Assembly: GCA_019188255.1 (NCBI GenBank)
Contig: JAETXT010000005.1
Coordinates: forward strand, 3,348,001-3,412,000
Source of the DNA: Verticillium longisporum
Taxonomy: Eukaryota; Ascomycota; Sordariomycetes; Glomerellales; Plectosphaerellaceae
Direction: 5' to 3'
Length of the DNA stretch: 64,000 nucleotides
Both the position numbers and the translations under genes were made by a program. Shown one piece after another: positions 48,428 to 58,395 of this stretch. Every line of letters starts with the position of its first letter. The first letter of the stretch is position 1. Under the pieces are notes generated by a model. It made no database searches. It was not told the DNA's origin and saw only the letters and a list, made by a program, of their open reading frames with translations.

Positions 48428-49363
48428 TCAAAGCAGCGTGATATCTCCCACGACAGCCCTGTGGTCGCTGAAGAGCATCCCGCTGGCCTCATTGCTCAGG
48501 ATCTCGTATCGCTGCACAGAGTACCTTCTGTCCGCCACCGGGCCAAGCCAGATAAAGTCAATGCGGCTCGTGGGCGCGCCCGCAGTAAACGTCGTGTAGG
48601 TATTCCCGTACGGTCCAATCCTCTGCGCCGGTGTCGCCAAGTTGTAGAGATCTTGCGCGTACCCGCTGTTGAGGAGCGTCTGATAAGCGTCGCCGCCAGG
48701 CTGGGAGTTGAAGTCGCCCGTGATCGAGACGCCGATGGGGCCCCAAGCGAGCTGCGCGGCCTGGATCCTGGCGAGGACGACGCGGATGCCCTCGCTGCGG
48801 GCCTGGGCGCTCACGTTGTCGAGGTGCGTGTTGGCGTGGATGAAGCGCTTGCCGGTGGTGACAGACTCGAAGACGGCGAGAGTCACGACACGTCTGGAGC
48901 CGGCGCCCCATCCGAACGACACGACGTCCGGGGTCGGGGAAAGCCACTTTGTCTCCGAGAAGAGCACGCGGAGAGCAGCGGGCCGGTACAGGATGGGCGA
49001 AAACTCGCCGCTGGTGCCGCCGTCGTCGCGCCCGACGCCAATGTGCGACCAGCCGGATCCGAGCCCGTTCTTGATGTCGTTCAGCTGATTGTTGAGGACC
49101 TCCTGCAGACCGATGACAGTGACTGCGCCGGAGGGGGCGCCGGCCGCGATCTGGGACAGCTGGTTGATGACGTGTGGCTGGCGGCAGCGAGACGCAGAGG
49201 CCCAGCAGAAGGCATCCCACCAGGGCTTTTCGCCCGACTCACGAGAGCCTGCGTCGTAGCGGATGTTGAAAGTGACGGCGCGAACGGCCTGTGTGCCCTG
49301 GGCGGAAATGGCCACGGCGTTGAGGAGCAGCGTTAGAGGCGCGACAACGACTGAGAACTTCAT
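48428..49363 (-). CDS. secreted endonuclease/exonuclease/phosphatase (EEP) family protein
   Basis: Single exon, 311 residues. The ATG at 49,363 is chosen because it places a signal peptide (MKFSVVVAPLTLLLNAVAIS) at the N-terminus; the frame above it opens only with GTG. EEP motifs are present in order: VRAVTFNIRYD (metal-binding Asn), VIGLQEVLNNQL (metal-binding Glu), FIHANTHLDN, ITGDFNSQPGG (GDFN active-site motif) and the C-terminal SDHRAVVGD (catalytic Asp-His). The fold covers DNases, inositol phosphatases and sphingomyelinases; the absence of extra domains fits a secreted nuclease or phosphodiesterase of the type many saprotrophic and plant-associated fungi release. The substrate is not determined. 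Confidence 0.87.
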   Translation of the reverse strand: MKFSVVVAPLTLLLNAVAISAQGTQAVRAVTFNIRYDAGSRESGEKPWWDAFCWASASRCRQPHVINQLSQIAAGAPSGAVTVIGLQEVLNNQLNDIKNGLGSGWSHIGVGRDDGGTSGEFSPILYRPAALRVLFSETKWLSPTPDVVSFGWGAGSRRVVTLAVFESVTTGKRFIHANTHLDNVSAQARSEGIRVVLARIQAAQLAWGPIGVSITGDFNSQPGGDAYQTLLNSGYAQDLYNLATPAQRIGPYGNTYTTFTAGAPTSRIDFIWLGPVADRRYSVQRYEILSNEASGMLFSDHRAVVGDITLL

Positions 49364-49916
49364 CTTGGGCAAAGGAACGACTGCTTCAGGGAGTGTGGAC
49401 ACGACGAAGAGACTTGACGGTGATGGTTAAAGGCGCCGAAGCAGGAAGGGGCGGCCGATCTCCGCTTCTCATGTGATATCAAAGGCACTTATAGAGCAGC
49501 CATTGTCGACACGTGCATCAGTTGAGTGCTTGCCACCAATTGCGTGCCTTCACTGTCAAAAGGCAAGGTACACGGCGTTGAAGCCTCGATGCGGAAAGGA
49601 CAAGCCAGGGGTTGGCTGCGGGGTTCATGCAATTCACTCAAACATTCACCTGAACTGCAATGGTAGAAAGACAGGGTACCTGAAGATCTTTTTGGTTGAC
49701 TCGGTGGCCCTCTAAATTCGGAAGAGCCGAGAGCGTGGTGCTGACTTTATTTGATTGCCTGGTTGGCCCATGTTTGATTGACCGCGAGAAGGCCTGGGCC
49801 TCAGTTCATGGTTCAAGCCTCGTCCTGATTCACAACCCATACCCATGTTCCATGCGCTTGCTAGCGTTCTGACCGGCCTCTGGAACCGTTCTTCAACTTT
49901 GACACGAGGCCTTGAC
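49364..49916. other. intergenic
   Basis: Promoter flank of the EEP gene and 3' flank of the cysteine-rich peptide gene. No feature is seen. Confidence 0.5.
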
Positions 49917-50150
49917 TTAGGGCCTGATGCAGCAGCACTTCTTCCTGAGGCCACCGCAGCCATCGCCGGTCATGTGCGAGAAGCCTCGTGTGTCGCAGTA
50001 GTCCTGGCATTTTCCCGACCAAAAGGCCGAGCACGAGCTTGGGTGGAAGCAGTTGTCCTGGCGAGCCTCGATGGGTGCGTCGGCGGCGAGTTGAGGAGCG
50101 GCCAGGACGGCGGTAAGGGTAGTGAGGATGACGGCAAACGATGTCTTCAT
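49917..50150 (-). CDS. small secreted cysteine-rich, defensin-like (CS-alpha-beta) peptide
   Basis: Intronless ORF of 77 residues. It begins with a hydrophobic signal peptide (MKTSFAVILTTLTAVLAAP) and a short acidic pro-segment (QLAADAPIEARQDN). The mature part has eight Cys in the order C-x5-C-x7-C-x3-C-x12-C-x6-C-C-C. The CQDYC helix motif, a GxC before the last strand and the terminal CxC spacing match the cysteine-stabilised alpha-beta fold of fungal defensins of the plectasin type, with two extra Cys. Family members are antimicrobial or act as host-directed effectors. There is no dibasic Kex2 site, so pro-peptide cleavage is unclear. A TATA box lies about 120 bp upstream. Homology is judged by spacing only. 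Confidence 0.75.
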   Translation of the reverse strand: MKTSFAVILTTLTAVLAAPQLAADAPIEARQDNCFHPSSCSAFWSGKCQDYCDTRGFSHMTGDGCGGLRKKCCCIRP

Positions 50151-51506
50151 GTTGACGGTTGGGTGGAAGATGATAAGATAAGTAGGTTTCAGTCTAGTTG
50201 ATGGTTTTTGAGTGTGAATGATGTTGTGACTGGGAGCAGTATGTCGTGATCAAGCCAGAGGCCAACGGCTTTTATACTTTTGAGCTGCTCGCACATCTCA
50301 CCTGATCTCAGCTGATGATGCTGCAATCGTGTCATGGATTCCTTCAGTTGTCGTTACACGAAGACGGTCTCGCGGCATCACAGCACCGAGGCTTACACCT
50401 TGAACAACCCGTTCTTTGCAACAACGTAGCACCCGGGAGTGGTGATCATCTACCCCCATAGCCAATAATGAGAACGAGAACAACTACTTGCCTTTTCTGA
50501 TCTCGTAACTGTCGCCTAGGATACGAACGCTTTGGTCAAGATCATCAAGCTCGAGACGATCAACTGAGATGATCAACCTTCTGTCTGACCTACTTGCCGC
50601 TCCAGGACCCCTCTTTCATGCAAATGGACCCATGAGAATCCACGCTCAGGATGAGACTCTGACTGCTGAGACACAGTGTTGAGAGCGCGTAGGATCTACA
50701 AGAATAAACTCAAGCTTCTCCAGCTCCTTCCTTTGAAAGACAAGTTAGGATCTTCAGCGTCACAGTCCCGGCCGTAATTGGCTGGCTGCGCTGCCCACTG
50801 CACTACACTCCCGTGCGGGGCGGAGCGGGCGGCTGCCGTTTATAGCCGGAGGATCGGCGCGGCGCCGTCCAGAGGTAGGCAGGTTTGAGTTCAGCTCGCG
50901 CAATGTTCCTCCGTGCTTACTGGCATCAGTTCTGACGACCAAGTGGACGGATAAAAATGGGTGCGGCGCCTGTATGCTCTCCGTCTCGTATACTGTGTAA
51001 TGATCCCAAGTCTGCAAGACTTGTTGCAAGCTAATTGGGTCCTGGCAGCGGCTGCTGAATTGAGCAGGGGAAAGACGTGGTCAATAAAAGAATATAGTAT
51101 TGCGCAAGACGGTTCATATGAAATCTGATAGGTTGGCTTCCTGGTTTTGGATGTGCAAACGAGTATTAACATCTTCAGAAACACTGAGCTCCAGGGAACA
51201 TGCTGATTTCCCAGTTCTTGGGGGTACACCATCAGCGCGTGTGATGAGCTAATTTTGGCCTTTAATGTAATCCGTCTGCTTGGTGAAAAGAACTCAAATG
51301 ATGAATTAGAAGTCGGTCTCATGTAAGAACGGACTCGGAATATTACGCCGAGGAAGCTGAGCGATGGATCGAGTTCACCAGCGCAACGTGCGGCACAGCC
51401 ATTGGCTAGAAATGCGCTACATTCGAACACGATTTCTTCCCCCCTCATTTGACGGGCATGGAACGCTTTCTCTTCCCAGCGCGCTGCAGTATTTGCTCCG
51501 ACAACC
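50151..51506. other. intergenic, no gene seen
   Basis: About 1.35 kb between the divergent cysteine-rich peptide and HET genes. A GC-rich stretch at 50,760-50,880 is present. Only short ORFs occur and no RNA gene could be folded convincingly. Confidence 0.5.
50269..50276 (-). promoter_or_regulatory. TATA box of the cysteine-rich peptide gene
   Basis: TATAAAAG on the minus strand, about 120 bp upstream of the start codon. A strong TATA box fits an inducible, highly expressed small secreted protein gene. Confidence 0.55.
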
Positions 51507-53253
51507 ATGACGAGTTACATCCCGCTCAACCAACCGCGTCAAATCAGGATCATTCACTTGGCGCCAGGGTCCCGCGAAGATCTGCTGTGCGGCACCATCG
51601 AAACCGTGCTTTTAGGCGAGGCTTCCTACGAAGCGTTGTCCTACGAATGGGGCGCACCCGACCGTGTCTGTAACTTTGGCCTTAAGCATGGATCGATCCC
51701 GATAACCACTTCGCTGCACCAGGCGTTGCGTGACCTTCGACGAAAAGCAGGTGTGCGAACCATCTGGGCCGACGGCATTTGCATCAACCAGGATGATCTT
51801 GTCGAACGGACGAAACAGGTGACCCTCATGGGTGAAATCTACAAGAATGCAAGCCGCGTTCTCACCTACATAGGGCCAGACGCAGACGACAGTTCTTCCG
51901 CTATCGAGTTTGCAGCCAACCTCGTTGCCTTCGGCGTCTCACGACTACGACACTCCGACCCGCGTATCCATATTCCCGAGGAGCTACCCAACCTCGGCCT
52001 CCCTGCCATCACAAGCCCGCGGTGGCAAGCTCTCAGGAAGGTCTTGACCAGAACTTGGGTATGTCTCCCAGTTCCAAAGTTCTGGCCTCCCAACCCCGCT
52101 GACCCCGCAGGTGACTCGATGCTGGTGCGGTCAAGAGTTCCTTCTAAACAGGAACCTGACAGTCATGTGTGGTACTACAGAGCTGCGTGACTGGGAGCTC
52201 TTCTCGAAAGTCGTGAGACTTGTTTTCGCCAGACGCCTCCCAGCACACATCCTGCCTGCATCTGGGCAAGATCCGCTGGCCATCGGAGAGTGTGTCTTTG
52301 CTCTTGGTGGCGTCCGCCGAGCCATCCTCGACAAGAGGGCCCAATTCCGTCTGTCAAACTTGCTGCCGCAATTCCATGCATTCCAGGCAACGGATCCCAA
52401 AGACAAAATTTTCTCCGTTCTGGGGCTTGCAGTCGACCGCGAGGCACTCGGCGTGACGGTGGATTATACCCAAGCGACCGAAGAACTATACACCAGGGTT
52501 GCTGGCAGTATTTTGTCGCTCTATCAAGATGTCAACTTCCTCTCGAACAACCTCGGTGTGAAGAGGCTCGATCTTCCCTCATGGGTCCCTGACTGGTCAA
52601 GCTGGGTCTTTGGCACAGAATACGTCAACCGAGACTGGTATTACAAGACAGCCGGCTCTACCAAGGCGCATATTCAAGTACATGGCAGAACGATCGAAGT
52701 ATCTGGCTGTTTGATCGGCCGAATTAAAAAGCTCTCTAGCCCCATTGGCCCACACTACTTCAAGACCGGTTCGAGCGCGGAAAGAAATCAGTGGCTTCAA
52801 GAGCAAATGGAATTTATCAAGCCGCTGGGTCCTTACCCTGGAGAACCGGACTTGACCGATGCACTCTGGAGGACACTTATTGGCGATCTCACGGCTGGAG
52901 AGCAACCGGCGACGGGAAGGTATCGAGCCTTCTTCGAAGCTCACAGGAACAGCAACGAGACTTCATCTTCAACGAAAGAGAAAGACATGGCCAGGCAATT
53001 TATTGATGCTACTCGCCGCAAATCCCGCAATCGGGTCCTCGCAACTATTGAGAGGGGGTACTTAGGAGCTGTACCCGTGACAAGCCGAATAGGAGATTAT
53101 ATCTGCCTATTTCACGGAGGCCGACATCTCTTCGTTGTTCGTCAGGAGATGGAGACTTTCCATTTCGTTGGCCCGACCTATGTTCACGGGCTCATGCAAG
53201 GGGAGACTGTTGAGGCCAACTGGTATCAGCCTCGGGCGATCTCAATTGCATAG
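51507..53253 (+). CDS. HET (heterokaryon incompatibility) domain protein
   Basis: Exons 51507-52058 and 52111-53253 (52-nt intron) give 564 residues. The HET domain (PF06985) lies in the first about 190 residues: YEALSYEWGAPD (residues 41-52), RTIWADGICINQDDLVERT (84-102), MGEIYKNASRVLTYIG (108-123) and, across the intron, LTRTWVTRCWCGQEF, equivalent to the RxWFxRVWVxQE block. Then come an ATDPKDKIFSVLGLA motif and VDYTQATEELYTRVA, both standard in this family. The remaining 250 residues end in a RxGDYICLFHGGRHLFVVR core. HET proteins trigger regulated cell death on non-self fusion, and the related fold is TIR-like. No partner domain is fused here. The downstream ankyrin gene is in the same direction 531 bp away. 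Confidence 0.93.
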
Positions 53254-53784
53254 CGCTAGATGGCAATGGCGGCAGAAAGACTCAGTGTTGGCGTTCTCGA
53301 TGGAAAATGATCATCTCGCAGAAGGTTCCTCGACATCTTCCACTTGTGTACCGCCCACCACCAAATACACAGCCCCAGTGTCCTGTATGCAGGTCACGTA
53401 GGCAGAGCATGATGTGATAGGCTCTGTGCCACCTGTCTGCAGAAGAAAGCCTTCAAGACAGCCTGCGACTCGAGTGAAGCAACCCCGCTCGCAGTCCATC
53501 TCTCTCCTCTCTTCCTCTTCAGCCCCAGCCTGCTTCAGACCACCGTCAGAACCTGCAGGCAGCTCTCGAGGCGGATTCGTCGCCTTCACGCTACTCACCT
53601 CACTTTTGCCACGCCACCCGCAGTTATCATTCTGCAAGCCCCGCGTGAGACTATATCTGCCGCTGCACTCTTCGCCTGACTGACACCCCGGGCGAAAACT
53701 GAGGCGAGCACGATATCGTTGTCACACACACCTGCTCGAAACAGACAGCCGCTTTCACGCACCCCCACAAGTCGCGTTCTCAAA
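53254..53784. other. intergenic between HET and ankyrin genes
   Basis: Co-directional spacer that should hold the promoter of the ankyrin gene. No further feature is seen. Confidence 0.5.
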
Positions 53785-56234
53785 ATGGGCTGGGCGGCCT
53801 CTTTTTTCGGCCGCAGGCCCTCGGAACCCGACTACAAGAAATGGGGCCGTAATGTCAGCGTGTACGACGAGAAGCTCCTCATGGCCGATCCATTGTCGTT
53901 GACGGCGAGCATTATTACCGTCCTCGGGGTTGCGGGCGCTACGGCAGCAGCTGTGCAGAAGGTCCAGGAGTTCAGGAACGCGCCTCTCGACGTGATTGCG
54001 CTGGGAAATGAGGTGAGCACCTCGCTTCGCCCACAGTGGACGCCACCTAACAGTGCTTGCTTTGCAGATCACCGACGTTCGCCTGCTTTTCACCGTGATC
54101 GAGAACACGATTGAGATGAAGACATTCAAGACGACAAGCATCGAGACGAGTGTTGGTTTGCTGGCACTGCTTGAGCGAGCTCGTGACTTGCTTGAGCAGA
54201 TCCAGGACATACACCAGCGGATCCATCCTCCTGGCCCGGTTGGCAAGCAAAATGGCGACAAGCCCAAGATCTCAAGGAGACTTTGGGTCAAGGAGAGGAA
54301 GAACGTTGTCATGCTCCTGAAGCATCTTCGCCAGACGAGACAGAACCTTCAGACAGCCATCTCGTCCATCACATGCCATCAAACGTACGTGCTTATGGAT
54401 AATCTTGCCATGCCAGTGTAGCTGACCGACTATAGGAGCGCAATCCCCGAGGCACACATGACCATCCAGACGTCGCTGGATGACCTCAAAACAAGCTTTG
54501 CGGCACGCTTTGATGAGTTCAAAGCCGAATTAGTCAACCTCCAGAAGCCGCAGATTCAGAATCACGACGCCGACCCGTCGCTGGAGAAGACTCCTCATCT
54601 CAATAGACAGAGCAGCTTTTCCAGTTCCGCGTCGACACTGGTTGGCATAACTGGCTGTCAATCTGTGACCAAGTGTCAGACGACGTGCCCTTGCAACTGC
54701 CATGTTCGAACGGCAATTCGGTCGCCAACCTGGGTGAGAGGTGTTCTTGGCTCTCTGTTCCTAAGCTACGCCGGCTCTCCGATCTCCGGTAGGCCAGATT
54801 GTAACTACATGCCGTGTAAGCGGAGCAAGAGTGTGGGGACAGCATACACATACCACTTCCCCAGCTGGATGGTTGCCAAGGCTGTTTTCTTTGAGATGTC
54901 CAAGAATGACCTCTTGGGATACAGTGCCTCGTGGACCCTTCACATTCCCAAGGTTCTGAGCGATGGCGACCCCATTTGGAGGTTTATCAACTACGGGACT
55001 GTACCTCAAGTCATCGACATTCTAGCCAAGAAGCAAGTTTCGGCATGCGATATGAATCGAGATGGAAAGTCTCTCCTACATGTAAGCTCACACCCCAAAG
55101 GCTTGTCCGCGTCCAACTGCTAAAGACCCATGATCAGTTTGCTGTGGAGTGGGAAAGGCCTGACATTTGCAAATATCTATTCACCCAAGGTGTCAGCCGA
55201 TTCTTCCAGGATGACACAGGGTTGTAAGCTAGAACCGCCACCCAAAAGATAACCCTCGATTTACTGACCGTCTCAGTACCGCCTCCATGATGGCATGCGA
55301 GAAGGTCCTCCCGCCGACTGCTTCCAAGGAGCGCATCGAAAAGCAGGATCAGCTCCGCCAGGTCTTCCAAGACGATGACCTTGCCGAGACGATGGACTTC
55401 CCGCCCCTGACACTGGCCATTCTTCGCCTTCCGGAAGCCGACTTTGCAACTCACCTCGATCTCAATTTTACCTCAATCAACGCCCAGGATACGCTCGGCC
55501 GCACGCCCCTCATCTGGGCGACCGCGCTCCGAAAGCCTCTCATCGCCCAGCTCCTCGTAGACTACGGCGCCGACACAGCCCTTACAGACAAGCATTCGAA
55601 AACGGCGTTGCACTGGGCCATGATTTCGCAATCGAGAGACGTCGCAGAGGTCCTCATCAACGGCTCCGCCAATCTCGAAGCCAGGGACGTTTTCGGCCGA
55701 ACGGCCTTGCACGAAGTAGCCAAGGTTGCGCAGAGCGCTGACATGATCAACCTCCTCCTGGACTCGGGTGCCGTTCTCGACGCTAAGGATGCCCGGTATG
55801 AGAGAACGCCGCTCTACCTCGCGACATACCATGGCCGCACAGAAAACATGACCGTGCTGCTGGATAGGGGAGCGGACATCGAGGTCTTAGGGCCCATAAG
55901 CGGGCATACGCCGCTACTTGCTGCTGTGGCTTACAACCGCTCGGCAAGTGTCGAGCTGCTGCTGAGTCGAGGCGCGGACGTGTCGGCCATCGACAACGGC
56001 GGGAGGAACATTCTGCATAACGTGGCGAGGTATGGCTCTGCTGCCATTATGCGGGCCATCACTGCTGCCATGTCATTGACCCCTCATGGCTGTGTTGACG
56101 TTGAGCTGGTGGACCAGAAGGGGCTCACTGCTGGGGAGTACTTCCTGCGGCACAGAAATGAGTACTATAACGGTGAGATTTCAGGAGAGGAGGAGAAATG
56201 CTGGGCTGAACTCATTCGAGTTGCGCGTGGTTAA
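53785..56234 (+). CDS. ankyrin-repeat protein with fungal STAND-type N-terminal domain
   Basis: Exons 53785-54012, 54068-54384, 54436-55081, 55138-55223 and 55277-56234 give 744 residues. The start ATG at 53,785 is followed 32 codons later by MADPLSLTASIITVLGVAGA, the usual N-terminus of many fungal proteins with this domain, so initiation at 53,881 is possible. Residues 33-260 are helical and coiled-coil-like. A Cys-rich knuckle follows (CQSVTKCQTTCPCNCHVR), then WVRGVLGSLFLSYAG and a second Cys pair, and a YHFPSWMV block; this central module recurs in fungal ankyrin proteins of unknown function. From about residue 500 to 720 there are six or so ankyrin repeats (GRTPLIWATALRKPLIAQLL, KTALHWAM, GRTALHEVAK, RTPLYLATYHGRTEN, GHTPLLAAVAYN). 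No NACHT or kinase domain is present. A role in intracellular recognition or scaffolding is inferred. Confidence 0.85.
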
Positions 56235-56918
56235 GATTCTTCGACGAGGGTAATTTGGTACTGAGAGGGACGAGAACGAATGTAATTGATAGCAATGCCA
56301 GCCTATTTGCAATGTGATCTGGAAAACCCAAGCAAGAAGGCATCTTAAATCAAGCTGTGCACAATAAGGATACGGTCTGAAACTCTTGGGAGATAGGCGA
56401 GAACTGGCTCGACGTATTTTTGAATGTCTGTCTACTGCCTTCTTGCTCAACGCATAAGACTAGAAGATGTTCTGCCGAGATCAACAGCCACACAACACGC
56501 TCGACCACGGAGCCTTGAGCCTTCGCCACTGCGGCCTCGTGCTCTCTCGACCGCCTGAACTGTGCTCCCCACGCCGTTTCCAATCACTCCTTGTCAACAA
56601 CATCACAGTTCAGAAGGTCTGAAAACTCAACATGTATGCATATCGTCGTATAGCCCCCGAGCGCTTTCCCTCAGGACACCGCCTGAAGACCTCCGTGTAG
56701 TTTACCATGAGCCGTGTACCCCAAACCCCCAAGACCCAAATAATGCCATGCACGCCCTCATACTTTTAATGCAGAAACAAGACAACAAGCGTACTGATAA
56801 CATACCCCGACGCCCCCCCGTGTTCCGTATCCATGCATGTATGTTTTCCACGAACAGAAAAGAAAAGAAAAAGCCCACCCACCTGATCTCACGAGCCCCT
56901 ACACCGCGGATCGGATGT
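56235..56918. other. convergent intergenic region
   Basis: Lies between the stop codons of the ankyrin and methyltransferase genes, which converge. Contains only 3' flanking sequence as far as can be seen. Confidence 0.55.
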
Positions 56919-58395
56919 CTAGTCCGACAAGGGCTTCCGGCCACAGACTGTCCGAAAAGGCATGTAGGCATGATACCCCGTCGTCTTGATCGAATCCCTC
57001 ACCCGCAGCAAGAAGACCTCGAGCCGCGGCCTCTCCCACGTCAGCGCCGCAAAGGGCCGGGCGCTCAGCCCACCCAAGCCGGCGAGCAAGCTCTCTCGCA
57101 GCAGGCCGCCGCAGAAGCGCAGACTCTCGTCCGCAGGCCATGACCCGACGGGACACTTGCGCGAGTGCTCCGTCACGGCGGTGAAGCCGAGGGCCCGCAT
57201 CTCGTCGGCGACGGAGGTGATGCTGTAGAGGTGGACGCCGCGCGCCGACAGGCCGCTGGCGAGGTGGACGAACCACTCGCGGAGGGCATAGTCGTTGCCT
57301 TCGGGGCACGTGTTGTCGTCGCAGCGGAGGTTGCATTCGAACTCTTGGACTTCAAAATAGCCGCCGGGTTTAAGGTGGCTAGCGGTTGTTAGCGAAGCGC
57401 TCTTGGCCTGGACAAGACGAGACACGCACTCGAGAACCCTCTTCAGAAGCTCCGGTCGGTTGTGGACCGAGTGCAGCGTGTGCCGGAGGTGGATGTAGTC
57501 AAACGTGCGTCCGTCAAAGTCCCAGCCCTGCTCGTGTTCCATGTCATCGACGTAGAAGCGCACATTTGGTGGCACCTCACTTGACTGGATCGGCGACAGG
57601 TCAATCCCCTCAAAAGAGGAGCGGGGATATTTGTCGGCCACTGCATCATGCGAAGAAAGCAAGAATTATATTAGCAAAGATCAACGGTAGAGGGGAAGAG
57701 GGCACGTCGTGCGACGTTGGCGAAGTAGCGATTGGATTCAGGATATCAACTCCTGTGGGGTGTACCTGCAGGTGGGAGGGGGGAGATGGGAAGACGACAG
57801 GATAGTACTCACGTTCTTCGCACCAAATGCCGATGCCGGTTCCTGCTGCAATGTTAGCGATGCCGCAATGGTGGCGAGGCCAAAGTGCCGGGGTGTTGGT
57901 TGGGTGGCGAATAAGTCAAAGGGCGAGGGGATCCAACATACCGAGATCGAGCACCTCAGCCCCCCTTTCCAGCCATTGCTCGACGGGAGCGATGAAATGG
58001 CTTTCACCACACATCTCATAACTGAGCTGATGTGCCAACTGATCACGTTCCTGCTCCGTCTCATCGTTGGGAAATGCGTAGATTCCTGGTCGATACCCAT
58101 GGTAGCGCAATCCGTTTTCGTAAGAATGTGCTCTGGCACTGTCGGTCAGGCTGGCGGTGTCGCCACGGTCGTCCATCATGGCGGGGTCGGCAACGGCAAT
58201 TGACGGGGACGATTGTTTTTCTGGCGATGTGGACTCAGCCGGCGACGGCGGATCGACCCTGCGGCGCTTCACTGGAAACTCCGCATGGGACATGCTGGAT
58301 CTGATGGGTATGGAATGAGAGGCGGAAGGTCGACTTCTCATCGTCGGCGATTGACTCTGTCGTGTGCTGGCGTTCGAGCTTGGTGGTGAATTCAT
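56919..58395 (-). CDS. LaeA-like SAM-dependent methyltransferase
   Basis: Minus-strand exons 57942-58395, 57813-57842, 57430-57640 and 56919-57378 give 384 residues. A Ser/Pro-rich disordered N-terminus (about 85 residues, with PVKRRRVDPP, a possible nuclear signal) precedes the family's entry block ENGLRYHGYRPGIYAFPNDE and AHQLSYEMCGESHFIAPVE. SAM motif I is assembled across the first intron as VLDLGTGIGIWCEE, followed by FEGIDLSPIQ, VRFYVDDMEHEQGW, FDYIHLRHTLHSV and HLKPGGYFEVQEFE. The tiny second exon is 30 nt. The acceptor of intron 1 is a tandem NAG-NAG; using the second gives the canonical motif. These proteins include LaeA, a nuclear regulator of secondary metabolism, and many paralogues of unknown role. 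This one is probably a paralogue rather than LaeA itself. Confidence 0.88.

Noticed and set aside
48461..49336. 291-codon plus-strand ORF antisense to the EEP gene
   Set aside because: It mirrors the conserved minus-strand coding frame and has no recognisable domain.
50760..50880. GC-rich stretch with a tRNA-like D-arm word on the minus strand
   Set aside because: No consistent acceptor, anticodon or T stem could be drawn.
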